64,000 nt of DNA, from assembly GCA_943842245.1 (NCBI GenBank), contig CALTAJ010000002.1:893596-957595 (forward strand), in the 5' to 3' direction. This document shows, piece after piece, positions 39,470 through 47,803 of this stretch; the stretch's first letter is position 1, and each line of letters opens with the position of its first letter. Made by a program: the position numbers and the translations under genes. The notes under the pieces were generated by a model. The model searched no databases and was not told the origin of the DNA. It worked only from the letters and a program-made list of their open reading frames with translations. Source of the stretch: an uncultured Flavobacteriaceae bacterium. GTDB lineage: Bacteria > Bacteroidota > Bacteroidia > Flavobacteriales > Flavobacteriaceae.

Positions 39470-39494
39470 AAAGCCACCATTTTCTGGTGGCTTT
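39470..39494. terminator. Bidirectional rho-independent terminator
   Basis: A perfect stem AAAGCCACCA / TGGTGGCTTT with a short loop lies directly after the pepP stop and between the convergent pepP and MFS genes. It has A-runs on the left and T-richness on the right, so it can serve both strands. Confidence 0.85.
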
Positions 39495-39513
39495 CAATAA
39501 AATTATTTCCTTT

Positions 39514-40722
39514 TTATGTGGTAGAACTCTTAATGTCTCTTTGCCAAAAATATAAGATTGTAAATAGTACAATTAAAATACCCGGAAAACTTATCATGTA
39601 AGTTAGAGTTTGTTGACCAGCAGCTAATTCAAGTGCAGCACCTTCCAGTCCCATTGCAGATTGTTCAGCGGTTGAAGAGTCAATCCATCCGCCTATGATA
39701 GCCTGAAAAATAGATGTAGAAAACATTCCCATTCCGCCAACTATAGACATTCCCAAAGCTCCACTAAGTGGAATTTTTTCAGCAACAAAACCAATCATAT
39801 TAGGCCAAAAGTAGCAAACTCCGAGCGCAAAGAAAATAGCAGCAACGTATACCATACCGCCAGTTTGTGTACTGAATAAAAAGATCCCCACAGCTGTAAA
39901 TAAAGCAGAACCCAATAATACTCCTGTCTGATCAAAACGATGAACAATATCTCCACCAAAGTATCGGCCTATAGCCATCAAGCCTGTTATTAAAGCCAAA
40001 ATTACCATGGGGTGAGCCCCACTACTACTCAAAATTAAACTGGTCCATTGTTGTGGACCAAATTCTGAAATTGCTGTTAGTGCCATACATCCCAAAATGA
40101 ATAGATATATCGGAGAAAGCATGGCTTTAAAATTTTCAGCAATAGAAGTTACTGCCTCTGTTTTGGGTTTCGGAAAACTCTGACCCATAAAAAGATAAGC
40201 ATAAATTAAAGTTGGAATCATAATGATCCAAATTTGTGCTTGCCATCCTAATTCGAGACTTGTCATCAAAAGAGATATCAAGCTACCTAGCACAATCCCC
40301 CCAGGAAACCACATATGGAAGCGGTTTAATAAAGTATTCATTTCCTTACCCTCATATTCATCTGCAATCATTGGATTACAAGCTGCCTCGGTACAACCAT
40401 TACCAATCCCTATTAAAAGTGTAGATATTAAAAGACCTGAATATCCTCCAGAAAAAATAGTTAAAATGATTCCTAAAGTATGTGTTAAAAATGCGAACTG
40501 CATAATACGTTTAGGACCAATAGTATGATAAAATAACCCTCCTAAGATCATAGAAATAGGAAAGCCTAAAAACCACATAGAGTTAATAAATCCGAGTTGT
40601 TGCCCACTTAAGTCAAAAGATTCTGCTAACTGGGGTAAAATTCCTGCGCGAATACTAAATGAAAAAGCTGTTGTAATTAATGCAAAACAACTACCGTAAA
40701 ATAGTCTATTTGAATTTGTCAT
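39514..40722 (-). CDS. MFS transporter, sugar-type
   Basis: 402-residue major facilitator with about twelve membrane helices; the N-terminal half contains the loop GLFYHTIGPKRIMQFAFL between helices 2 and 3. The charged N-terminus and MWFPGGIVLGS segment are like the fucose/glucose-galactose permease-like (FHS) group of Bacteroidota. No catabolic genes accompany it, so its substrate is open. Shares a terminator with pepP. Confidence 0.85.
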   Translation of the reverse strand: MTNSNRLFYGSCFALITTAFSFSIRAGILPQLAESFDLSGQQLGFINSMWFLGFPISMILGGLFYHTIGPKRIMQFAFLTHTLGIILTIFSGGYSGLLISTLLIGIGNGCTEAACNPMIADEYEGKEMNTLLNRFHMWFPGGIVLGSLISLLMTSLELGWQAQIWIIMIPTLIYAYLFMGQSFPKPKTEAVTSIAENFKAMLSPIYLFILGCMALTAISEFGPQQWTSLILSSSGAHPMVILALITGLMAIGRYFGGDIVHRFDQTGVLLGSALFTAVGIFLFSTQTGGMVYVAAIFFALGVCYFWPNMIGFVAEKIPLSGALGMSIVGGMGMFSTSIFQAIIGGWIDSSTAEQSAMGLEGAALELAAGQQTLTYMISFPGILIVLFTILYFWQRDIKSSTT

Positions 40723-40817
40723 GTTAATTTTATTTCGATTTGTCTGCTTAAATATATATCATTTTATATAATGAAGAACTTCCGAAATAAAATTTATCCG
40801 CTTATTATTAATAAAAA

Positions 40818-40949
40818 TTAGTGACAGTTGCAGTCTGTTTCACAGCCTTTACCTTTTACAACTTTTTTCTTAAAAAGAAATTTCCTGAAAAGAAATAAAA
40901 AAGCACTAGAAGCTGAAATTATTACCAAAATCGTTTGAATCCAATCCAT
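40818..40949 (-). CDS. FeoB-associated Cys-rich membrane peptide
   Basis: 43-residue peptide with one membrane helix (MDWIQTILVIISASSAFLF) and a cytoplasmic tail ending KGKGCETDCNCH with three cysteines. This is the pattern of FeoB-associated Cys-rich proteins in Bacteroidota, which are thought to help iron uptake. Its ATG shares one base with the feoB stop (TAATG), so translation is coupled. A longer reading from 41033 would run 28 residues back into feoB and is not supported. Confidence 0.8.
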   Translation of the reverse strand: MDWIQTILVIISASSAFLFLFRKFLFKKKVVKGKGCETDCNCH

Positions 40950-43039
40950 TAGGCTAAAATTTGATAGGTTGAAAAAGCAACAATATAAGCTAAAAGCGTC
41001 ATTCCAAAAAATTGGATCGTAGGCCACTTCCAAGAATTAGTTTCTTTTTTGACAATAGCAAGTGTACTCATGCATTGCATAGCAAAAGCATAAAAAAGCA
41101 TTAAAGAAATCCCACTAGCCATATTGAATAATGGCTTCCCATCGGCTCTTACTTCCGAAGACATTTTATTTTTGATTGTATCTTCCTTACTACCTTCTAC
41201 ACTATATATTGTAGCTAATGTACCTACAAAAACTTCTCTAGCAGCAAATGAACTTATTAGTGCAATACCAATTTTCCAATCATAACCTAAGGGTAATATT
41301 AAGGGCTCTATTGTTTTTCCAAGAATTCCAATGTAGGAATGTTCTAATTTATACGAGCTAACTTTTATATCCATCTCAGCTTGATTAAGTTCAGGATAGT
41401 CTTGAAATATAATTTGATCAGCCTCATAAAAATCTTTTCCAGGACCATAAGATGCCATAATCCATAATAAAATTGAAATAGCTAAAATTATTTTACCAGC
41501 TTCTGTAATAAAGGTCCTAGTCTTTTCCCAAACTGTAATTCCAACATTTTTAAATAAGGGTATTTTGTAGTTTGGCATTTCTACAACAAAATAACTTTTA
41601 GACTTAATTGATAAAGTTTTACTCAAAATCAATGCTGCTAAGAGTGCCATTACAAAACCTACAAGATATAAAGCCATTAACATTAGCCCTTTGTAATTGA
41701 ATCCTAAAAAAGACCCTTCTGGAATAACTAGTGCAATTAAAATGGCGTAAACTGGTAGACGAGCAGAACAAGTAGTAAAAGGAGTAACCAAAATAGTAAT
41801 CAAACGCTCTTTCCAGTTTTCAATATTTCTTGTGGCCATTACTGCGGGAATTGCACAAGCTGTGCCCGAAATCAAAGGGATTACACTTTTACCACTTAAA
41901 CCAAACCGTCTTAAACCACGATCCATCAAAAATACTACCCTACTCATATAACCTGTTTCTTCCAAAATTGAAATAAAAAAGAATAAAAAGGCAATCTGAG
42001 GGATAAATATTACTATTCCACCTAATCCAGGAATAATACCTTCAATTAGAAGATTTGTAAAAATACCTTGAGGTAATTTACTTTTTAAAATCTCACTTAA
42101 ACTGGCAAAAGTGGAGTCTATAAAATCCATTGGAATACTGCTCCAATCAAAAATAGATTGAAAAATAGTCATTAAGATGACAAAGAAAATCACATAGCCC
42201 CAAAACTTATGTATCAAAACTCTATCAAAGCGACTTCTGAAATCAGAAGCAGCTTCGGGATTAATATTTAATCCTTGCTTTAAAACTTTATTAATAAACT
42301 GAAACCTTTTTACAGTCTCTTTTTGCTGTAACCTTCTAAGGTATGAGGGTGCTAAGGTCTTAAAGTCTGTTGCATCTGAAATTCGCTTTCTATCAATTTT
42401 AACAAAATTTATATCTTGGGTGATGATCATCCATAACTTATAAATGGATTGATTTGGAAAGGTTTTTTTTAAATTTTTGAAATATTCTTTATCAATAGAA
42501 TTTAGAGATATGGACTGGGCAGTGGAAAGTTGTCTAAAGTTTAAAATGGCATCTTTTAATACTTCTAAACCTTTATCCTGCCGAGTACTAACTAGAGCAA
42601 TTTTAGTGTCTAAGGCTTCTTCTAGTAATGGTATATCTAAAGAAATTCCTTTCCTTTTCATTTGATCTGCCATATTAATGACTAGTATTGTCGGTATACC
42701 TAAATCTTTTACTTGTGTAAATAATAGTAGATTACGCTTTAGATTTTCAACATCAGTTACAACAACGCAAACATCAGGAAAGTCCTCACTATTTTTATTC
42801 AATAATAGCTCAATAACAACACTTTCATCAATAGATGAGGCATTCAAACTATAGGTGCCAGGCAGGTCAATAATATTTCCTTTTGTATTTCTATTTAGCC
42901 TACAAGTACCTTCTTTTTTTTCCACAGTAATCCCCGGATAATTACCTACTTTCTGGGTTAAACCTGTAAGAGCATTGAAAATTGAAGTTTTCCCTGTATT
43001 TGGATTACCCAACAAAGCTATATTTAAGGATTTACTCAT
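40949..43039 (-). CDS. feoB: Ferrous iron transport protein B
   Basis: 696-residue GTP-gated Fe2+ permease. The N-terminal G domain has G1 GNPNTGKT (about 11-18), G3 DLPGTYSL and G4 NMAD; the C-terminal two-thirds contains the Gate domains with the characteristic Cys in SGTACAIPAVMA and in TTCSARLPVY. Follows feoA by three bases and overlaps the Cys-rich peptide by one base: a complete Feo operon. Confidence 0.97.
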   Translation of the reverse strand: MSKSLNIALLGNPNTGKTSIFNALTGLTQKVGNYPGITVEKKEGTCRLNRNTKGNIIDLPGTYSLNASSIDESVVIELLLNKNSEDFPDVCVVVTDVENLKRNLLLFTQVKDLGIPTILVINMADQMKRKGISLDIPLLEEALDTKIALVSTRQDKGLEVLKDAILNFRQLSTAQSISLNSIDKEYFKNLKKTFPNQSIYKLWMIITQDINFVKIDRKRISDATDFKTLAPSYLRRLQQKETVKRFQFINKVLKQGLNINPEAASDFRSRFDRVLIHKFWGYVIFFVILMTIFQSIFDWSSIPMDFIDSTFASLSEILKSKLPQGIFTNLLIEGIIPGLGGIVIFIPQIAFLFFFISILEETGYMSRVVFLMDRGLRRFGLSGKSVIPLISGTACAIPAVMATRNIENWKERLITILVTPFTTCSARLPVYAILIALVIPEGSFLGFNYKGLMLMALYLVGFVMALLAALILSKTLSIKSKSYFVVEMPNYKIPLFKNVGITVWEKTRTFITEAGKIILAISILLWIMASYGPGKDFYEADQIIFQDYPELNQAEMDIKVSSYKLEHSYIGILGKTIEPLILPLGYDWKIGIALISSFAAREVFVGTLATIYSVEGSKEDTIKNKMSSEVRADGKPLFNMASGISLMLFYAFAMQCMSTLAIVKKETNSWKWPTIQFFGMTLLAYIVAFSTYQILA

Positions 43040-43042
43040 GTA

Positions 43043-43270
43043 TTATTTAATAAAACGGACAAAAATATCTTTAGCAGTATCTTTGCGAATTGCAAGATGA
43101 GATTCATCTATTTTAAAATACAAAGGGTCATTAAAAGGTGCTTTTTGGATTAAAGAAATAGAATTACCTGGTAAACAACCCATTTCGATAAGTTTTAGAG
43201 GAAGCTTATCTAAATCTATCTTTTCTATTTCTGCTTCTACGCCAAGTGGTAATTGATTCAGTGGAATCAT
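43043..43270 (-). CDS. feoA: Ferrous iron transport protein A
   Basis: 75-residue SH3-like protein: LPLGVEAEIEKI at the N-terminus and the hallmark LIEMGCLPGNSISLIQKAPFNDPLYF in the middle. FeoA assists FeoB. Directly upstream of feoB. The 70-base gap to the SCO gene should hold the promoter; no Fur box was identified by eye. Confidence 0.93.
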   Translation of the reverse strand: MIPLNQLPLGVEAEIEKIDLDKLPLKLIEMGCLPGNSISLIQKAPFNDPLYFKIDESHLAIRKDTAKDIFVRFIK

Positions 43271-43339
43271 TATTTAGAATCATTTTAAAGATCAAAAATA
43301 GGTAAATTCCATGCTTATATAGGATTCTTTTAAAAAATA

Positions 43340-44026
43340 TTAAGGAAGTGGATACTCTTCTTGTAGTACTCTAATGTCAGAAAGCAGTTCATCCATAACA
43401 GTAGTATCAGTTCCATCATAAAATCCTCGAATTCGTTGCTCAGGATCAACTAAAATAAAATTTTCAGTATGAATCATATCATGTTCCCCTCCGTCACCAC
43501 TAGTCTTTACTGCTAAATAAGATTTTCTGGCAAGCTCGTAAATCTCTTTTTTATCGCCTGTTAGTAGATTCCATTTGGTATCAATTACACCTTTTTCAAT
43601 CGCGTAACGTTTTAATTGAGCTACAGAATCAATTTCAGGGGTTACACTAAAAGAAAGTAATAATACTTGGTTATCTGTTCTTATATCTTCCTGAATTAAT
43701 CCCATGTTGGCAGTCATTTTTGGGCAAATAGAAGGACATGTTGTGAAAAAAAAGTCTGCAACATAAATTTTATTTGAGTAATCATTATCGGTTATATTTA
43801 ATCCGTTTTGATTAATCAACGAAAAAGGAGCAATTTTATGGTATTTTTTTATGTGTTGTAGACTACTATCTACTAATTCATAGTTGACCATTGCTGGCTG
43901 GTAGATAGGAAGTTTTTCCTGAGGTTTGAGAGCATTATAAAATAGGATTAGAATAACAGCTGATATAATGGCTAGAGTCGTTAAAAAAAACTTGTATTCC
44001 TTTAAATATTTTATCATAAAACTCAT
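43340..44026 (-). CDS. SCO1/SenC-family copper chaperone or thiol reductase
   Basis: 228-residue membrane-anchored thioredoxin-fold protein: hydrophobic segment about 11-29, copper/redox motif CPSICP in FFTTCPSICPKM (about 95), and the distal ligand His in EHDMIHTENF. SCO proteins deliver copper to the CuA centre of cytochrome oxidase. No oxidase genes are nearby. The start could be codon 1 or the Met at codon 4. Confidence 0.9.
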   Translation of the reverse strand: MSFMIKYLKEYKFFLTTLAIISAVILILFYNALKPQEKLPIYQPAMVNYELVDSSLQHIKKYHKIAPFSLINQNGLNITDNDYSNKIYVADFFFTTCPSICPKMTANMGLIQEDIRTDNQVLLLSFSVTPEIDSVAQLKRYAIEKGVIDTKWNLLTGDKKEIYELARKSYLAVKTSGDGGEHDMIHTENFILVDPEQRIRGFYDGTDTTVMDELLSDIRVLQEEYPLP

Positions 44027-44128
44027 AAACTAGACAAATTTAGAGGATTTAGAATCAATAAAATAATCCCAAGTTTAAAAAGTATATTAAATCTAAAATT
44101 TAGATTTTTATTATGGTTGCTATTGTAT

Positions 44129-44136
44129 TACTTTTG
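44129..44136 (+). promoter_or_regulatory. Putative -7 box for rseP
   Basis: TACTTTTG matches TAnnTTTG and lies 19 bases before the ATG of rseP, in the 129-base gap between divergent genes. The upstream box is a weak T-rich run. Confidence 0.38.
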
Positions 44137-44155
44137 ATGCAATCAAAATTTTAAT

Positions 44156-45472
44156 ATGAGCCCAATTGTTGTTAAAGCTATTCAATTACTAATGAGCCTT
44201 TCTTTATTGATTGTGCTCCACGAATTAGGCCATTTTATTCCTGCTCGAATTTTTAAAACGCGTGTAGAAAAGTTCTTTTTATTTTTTGATGTCAAGTTTG
44301 CTCTTTTTAAAAAGAAAATTGGAGAAACTACATATGGGATTGGATGGCTTCCACTTGGAGGTTATGTAAAAATTTCTGGAATGATTGACGAAAGTATGGA
44401 TAAAGAGCAAATGCTCAAGCCACCACAACCGTGGGAATTTAGGTCAAAACCTGCCTGGCAAAGATTGATTATTATGCTTGGTGGTGTTACAGTGAATTTA
44501 ATTCTAGGTTTTTTGATTTATATGATGATTCTATTTGTTTGGGGGAAATACACTCTTTCAACTGAAGATTTACCAATGGGAGTTGAACCATCGCCTGTTG
44601 TTGAACAATTAGGTTTTGAAATAGGAGACCAAATCTTAACAGTAGATGGAAAAGCTTTAGAAAATGTTTTAGAAATCAATAAACATTTTTTTCTTCGCAA
44701 TGTAAATAATGTAACTGTTAAAAGACAAAATGGATCAACTACCACACTTGCTATACCCGAAGATATTGGGACTAAAATGTTTGAGTCTGGAGAAATGGTC
44801 CCATTTTCACCTGTTATACCAGCTATTCTAGATAGTATTATTCCTAATTCTCCTGCAGCAATAAATGGACTGCAATCAAATGATCAGATTTTAAATATTA
44901 ATGGAAATAAAATAAATAACTGGTCTGAGTTTAAAAATAATATGACTAAAGAATCTCAGTCGATTAATTTAGTTTTTGAGAGAAATAGTAGAATTGATTC
45001 ATTAGATATAACAACCTCAGCAGACGGAACTTTAGGAGTTTATCCAAAGATTGACTCTTTTTCGTTTAAATTAGAAACTTTAAGTTTAGGGGAAAGTATA
45101 ATTGAAGGTTTTGATTACGGATACTGGACATTACATGACTATGTTGCTCAGTTTAAATATATTTTCACATCTGAAGGAGCAAAACAATTAGGTGGTTTTG
45201 GAGCAATTGGAAATATGTTTCCAGGCCAATGGAATTGGAAAGGTTTTTGGTCAAGTACTGCATTGATTTCTATTATACTCGCTTTTATGAATATTCTTCC
45301 AATACCTGCATTAGATGGTGGTCATGTAATGTTCTTATTATATGAGATGGTTACAGGAAGAAAGCCCAATGATAAATTTATGGAATACGCTCAAATGTTT
45401 GGATTTTTTCTTTTAATGGCTTTGGTACTTTATGCAAATGGAAACGATCTTTTTCGCTTGCTATTTAATTAA
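44156..45472 (+). CDS. rseP: Site-2 intramembrane zinc protease RseP
   Basis: 438-residue membrane metalloprotease: HELGH zinc motif at residues 22-26 in the first helix, two periplasmic PDZ-like domains (about 130-200 and 215-290, the second with SPAAINGLQSNDQIL), and the C-terminal zinc ligand region PIPALDGGHV. RseP cleaves anti-sigma factors after a site-1 cut; the target here is unknown. It converges with the SOUL gene with an eight-base overlap. Confidence 0.94.
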   Translation: MSPIVVKAIQLLMSLSLLIVLHELGHFIPARIFKTRVEKFFLFFDVKFALFKKKIGETTYGIGWLPLGGYVKISGMIDESMDKEQMLKPPQPWEFRSKPAWQRLIIMLGGVTVNLILGFLIYMMILFVWGKYTLSTEDLPMGVEPSPVVEQLGFEIGDQILTVDGKALENVLEINKHFFLRNVNNVTVKRQNGSTTTLAIPEDIGTKMFESGEMVPFSPVIPAILDSIIPNSPAAINGLQSNDQILNINGNKINNWSEFKNNMTKESQSINLVFERNSRIDSLDITTSADGTLGVYPKIDSFSFKLETLSLGESIIEGFDYGYWTLHDYVAQFKYIFTSEGAKQLGGFGAIGNMFPGQWNWKGFWSSTALISIILAFMNILPIPALDGGHVMFLLYEMVTGRKPNDKFMEYAQMFGFFLLMALVLYANGNDLFRLLFN

Positions 45473-46022
45473 GTCTGGCATCACCTGTAATTTTAAATAG
45501 AATTTCATTTTTCCGATTTATAACTTTGTAAGGAGAATTATAAACCAATATAATAGCATCACCCTCAACAACAAGATTATTAGTTTTAATAATTTCTTTT
45601 AAAGCTTTAATAGCCCTTTTAGCTACCCAATCTACAGCATACCCTCCAAAAGGATAGGAAATAAAATACCCAGGGTTAGATTCATAAACTTCAACATTTT
45701 CAGATATAGCAGCTGGTGTTGACTGATTATCTAATTCTCTAGGCAAGACAAACTCCATAACTTTTTTCCCTTCTTCTTCTTGCATATAAACAGGAGTTGT
45801 CATGGCTATTTTTTGACCTTCTGTATTTTTCCCTGAAATGTATCCAAATAGCGCCCCAAAACCGTTACTTCTGTTTGCTTTAATTTTCATAACAGGAGGG
45901 TAAAAACGTATTTCTGCTTCACCAATCGTTTTGATAACCTCAAACTGTTGTGTCTCATATTGTTGCGCCATACTGCTCGAAAAATAAAAGATTGTGATTA
46001 AAGTAAATAAAATAGCTTTCAT
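45465..46022 (-). CDS. Secreted SOUL-family heme-binding protein
   Basis: 185 residues with a signal peptide (1-19, cleavage near SSMAQ). The SOUL fold is indicated by YETQQFEVIKTIGEAEIRFYPP, GQKIAMTTPVYMQ and the PGYFISYPFGGYAVD segments. Relatives bind heme or fatty acids. It is the last core gene before the accessory region; its start is followed upstream by nearly 400 bases without a recognisable gene. Confidence 0.85.
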   Translation of the reverse strand: MKAILFTLITIFYFSSSMAQQYETQQFEVIKTIGEAEIRFYPPVMKIKANRSNGFGALFGYISGKNTEGQKIAMTTPVYMQEEEGKKVMEFVLPRELDNQSTPAAISENVEVYESNPGYFISYPFGGYAVDWVAKRAIKALKEIIKTNNLVVEGDAIILVYNSPYKVINRKNEILFKITGDARLN

Positions 46023-46244
46023 ATTTCTAGATTGTGCTTTTTATAATATATCACTAAATTAATGTAAAGAAGCTCTACTATTTTAGAATGTGTGATTAAT
46101 TAAATATAGTAACTATTTTTTTTTACTATTTTGACGATAGGGGTGATAGAAGCTTTTTCATTGTGTTGGTTTTAAGATAGTTCAAGATATGTCTTTGAAA
46201 TAATCTAACCAAATACCTCTACCAGACCGACATTCGTTTTACGT

Positions 46245-46266
46245 AAATACAGCACAATAACAGCAC
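46245..46266 (+). repeat. 22-bp repeat with ATACAGC units, copy 1
   Basis: Contains ATACAGCACAATAACAGCAC and is an exact 22-bp match, in inverted orientation, to 50496-50517. Both copies lie near a tiny RHH gene and AATACACCGA repeats, so they look like parts of a replication or mobilisation origin. Confidence 0.75.
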
Positions 46267-46268
46267 GG

Positions 46269-46293
46269 TTTCTATGATTAAATAACATAGAAA
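46269..46293. repeat. Perfect 8-bp inverted repeat (hairpin)
   Basis: TTTCTATG and CATAGAAA are exact complements separated by nine bases. It stands just after the ATACAGC element and 124 bases before the RHH gene. It could be an operator or a nick-site hairpin; there is no T-run, so a terminator is unlikely. Confidence 0.6.
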
Positions 46294-46416
46294 GTAGCAC
46301 AATCGTATTCTAAAAGTTACTAATACTCACAGTTAGATATTGACCACTCTCAAACAGCTTGTTATTAGGGCGTTGTCAGCGTTATATTAGTATAGCGTAA
46401 CAATAAATTGAACATA

Positions 46417-46563
46417 ATGTCAAAATCAAGATTAGTATCAAACATTAATATCAGATTAAATCTGAGTGATATGAAAGTATTGGAGCAGGAGGCAGCTAAA
46501 TTAAGAGTCCCTGTTTCAACTTATTGCAGAACCAAACTAACCCAACATATAGTACAACTATGA
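46417..46563 (+). CDS. Tiny ribbon-helix-helix protein, mobilisation-type
   Basis: 48-residue ORF: a beta-strand-like SNINIRLNLSD start followed by two helices (MKVLEQEAAKLR, then VPVSTYCRTKL). This is the RHH pattern of CopG- or MobC-like DNA-binding proteins. The minus-strand ORF at 50609-50740 is a relative with the same VSTYCR-x-KL ending. Flanked by repeat elements, so it may bind them and regulate itself or assist transfer. Too short for a firm family name. Confidence 0.6.
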   Translation: MSKSRLVSNINIRLNLSDMKVLEQEAAKLRVPVSTYCRTKLTQHIVQL

Positions 46564-46668
46564 AACACTAACTGAAATTCCCTGAGTAGCTTTTTGTTTT
46601 TATGGATCATGCGTAGCATGACCATTAAACGAAACTAAAATGCAGAGAAAAAGACTAAGTCTAACGTA

Positions 46669-46689
46669 AATACACCGAGAATACACCGA
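46669..46689 (+). repeat. Two tandem AATACACCGA repeats
   Basis: AATACACCGA at 46669-46678 is repeated at 46680-46689, an 11-base period. Its complement TCGGTGTATT occurs twice near 50484-50495 and 50528-50540. Iteron-like spacing about 105 bases after the RHH gene suggests a protein-binding origin element. Confidence 0.6.
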
Positions 46690-46694
46690 GAACT

Positions 46695-46817
46695 ATGACA
46701 AATACGAACAGCATCAAAACAGATACAATAACAGTAAGGGTTAACTTCAGGGTGCTCAGCCACAGAACTAACAGGTTTGAAAACAAATCCAGAGTCTTGA
46801 CAATCAATAAAAAATAA
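46695..46817 (+). CDS. Small hypothetical protein
   Basis: 40-residue ORF beginning TNTNSIKTDTITVRVN, basic in its second half. It starts six bases after the tandem AATACACCGA repeats. I do not recognise it. It could be a remnant of a mobilisation gene, or not translated. Confidence 0.3.
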   Translation: MTNTNSIKTDTITVRVNFRVLSHRTNRFENKSRVLTINKK

Positions 46818-46828
46818 AGTACAGGTTT

Positions 46829-46942
46829 TTATTTCTTTTTGAAGTAACTAAAATAAATCATCCTTCCAAAAATAGAAGCCAAAACACCAACAATCATAGA
46901 TACAACAATTTCAATTCCGTAACTACTAAAAAATGACTCCAT
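46829..46942 (-). CDS. Small single-helix membrane peptide
   Basis: 37-residue ORF with one hydrophobic helix (IEIVVSMIVGVLASIFGRM) and a basic end YFKKK. It resembles small flavobacterial membrane peptides but has no named family known to me. It is divergent from the 71-residue protein gene 20 bases away. Confidence 0.4.
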   Translation of the reverse strand: MESFFSSYGIEIVVSMIVGVLASIFGRMIYFSYFKKK

Positions 46943-46962
46943 AGCACTAAAATAGAAAAAGT

Positions 46963-47178
46963 ATGGGAAGAATAGCAGGAGTACCAAATAAAATAACATC
47001 TGAAGTAAAAGACAAACTACAACTACTTATAGATGATTTAATAGCTTCTTTAGATGTTAAAGAGTTTGATGCTAACCAACGTATTAAGATGCTTCAAATA
47101 GTCTTACAATATACTTTACCAAGAATGAAACAAGCTACTAATGAAGTAAGTGAGGACTTACCATTGTTTATTAATTAA
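46963..47178 (+). CDS. Small phage/mobile-element-type protein whose 3' end matches the array repeat
   Basis: 71 residues. The N-terminal GRIAGVPNKIT pattern followed by a helical part is like small proteins near phage or plasmid genes of Bacteroidota (G-x-x-N-K-x-T start). Its last 24 codons (TLPRMKQATNEVSEDLPLF) correspond to the right arm of the repeat that recurs between 55 and 59 kb, so it is the only complete reading frame that includes that sequence. Either the repeat derives from this gene or the gene ends in a repeat. Function unknown. Confidence 0.5.
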   Translation: MGRIAGVPNKITSEVKDKLQLLIDDLIASLDVKEFDANQRIKMLQIVLQYTLPRMKQATNEVSEDLPLFIN

Positions 47179-47213
47179 GTTCAGTAAGGAAAACACGAGG
47201 TAGAGATATTGTA
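47105..47213 (+). repeat. Array repeat, copy 1 (right arm plus tail)
   Basis: Right-arm sequence forms the end of the 71-residue ORF, then the tail GTTCAGTAAGGAAAACACG and GGTAGAGATATTGTA follow the stop. The same tail follows the left arm at 56581 and 61979. The Kazal gene starts 43 bases further on. Confidence 0.7.
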
Positions 47214-47255
47214 GATTATTTATATTAGCCGCTTATTTATCATAAATTAATTAAA

Positions 47256-47450
47256 GTGAAAAAATTATTTAAAACCCTTTTATTTTTAGTCATTTTCACT
47301 TCTTGCGAAGCCGAACAACAACCTGATGGTGTTGGGTGCAATGACATATATCGCCCTGTTTGTGGCTCTGATGGTATAACATATCCTAATGACTGTGAGG
47401 CAAAAAGAGAAGGGATAACTGAATATACATTGGGGGAATGTTCCAACTAA
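47256..47450 (+). CDS. Secreted Kazal-type protease inhibitor lipoprotein
   Basis: 64 residues: a short signal with lipobox FTSC (Cys17), then one Kazal domain with the pattern C-x6-PVCGSDGITYPNDCEA-x-KREG and a final Cys in GEC, giving six cysteines for three disulfides. Likely inhibits a serine protease outside the cell or at the envelope. The start codon is GTG, with AATTAAA before it. The stop TAA is the first base triplet of the next array repeat, the cassette pattern. Confidence 0.85.
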   Translation: MKKLFKTLLFLVIFTSCEAEQQPDGVGCNDIYRPVCGSDGITYPNDCEAKREGITEYTLGECSN

Positions 47451-47494
47451 ATCATCGGTATATCCTCTTCATTATGTTCAGGAAGAAAAACACG
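47448..47494 (+). repeat. Array repeat, copy 2 (left arm plus tail)
   Basis: TAAATCATCGGTATATCC then TCTTCATTATGTTCAGGAAG and AAAAACACG. It begins at the Kazal stop codon. Confidence 0.75.
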
Positions 47495-47613
47495 TATCAG
47501 AAGAAACAGAACATAAAGACGTTCCTTTGTTTGTTGACATTATTACCAGAGATGAAACTGGGGAGGGTTGGGAAACGGAAAGACGACCATTAAATATTAA
47601 TAATTCAGAATAG
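47491..47613 (+). pseudogene. C-terminal fragment of a protein related to the 71-residue ORF tail
   Basis: In frame from the repeat, the DNA reads HVSEETEHKDVPLFVDIITR and on to a TAG at 47611, with no start codon. The DVPLFV part resembles the EDLPLF tail of the 46963 ORF. It looks like a remnant of a longer relative. Confidence 0.3.
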
Positions 47614-47648
47614 GGTGTAAAGGTCTTACAGTTTACAGTAATTAATTA

Positions 47649-47678
47649 TTGTTATTTTGAAATTAGATTTTATATTTG
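47649..47678 (+). promoter_or_regulatory. Promoter of tRNA-Asn
   Basis: TTG at 47649-47651, then exactly 19 bases, then TATATTTG at 47671-47678: a textbook Bacteroidota -33/-7 promoter. The next gene downstream is the tRNA, 125 bases away. Confidence 0.55.
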
Positions 47679-47803
47679 CCCTCTGTTTTGGGTTATTCAA
47701 AATAGGACGTTTTAATCAATATTGTGATTTTCATTGTGATTTTTAACAGGAATCATAATACACAAAGTAGAAAAACTCTTGAAACCCTTACAGGCATTGA
47801 TAT

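Larger units (their letters stand above)
46023..46416. other. Intergenic boundary between core genome and accessory region
   Basis: 394 bases without a gene I can support. It contains the 22-bp repeat element at 46245-46266, a perfect hairpin at 46269-46293, and a near-palindromic GCGTTATA/TATAGCG segment just before the small RHH gene. Composition and motif content differ from the core side. I see no integrase or att duplication. Confidence 0.6.

Noticed and set aside
40950..41033. Longer start for the FeoB-associated peptide
   Set aside because: The extra 28 residues are the shadow of the feoB C-terminus; the start with TAATG overlap fits the family length.
47240..47446. Minus-strand ORF opposite the Kazal gene
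   Set aside because: The plus strand has the complete six-cysteine Kazal pattern and lipobox; the opposite frame has neither signal nor family features.
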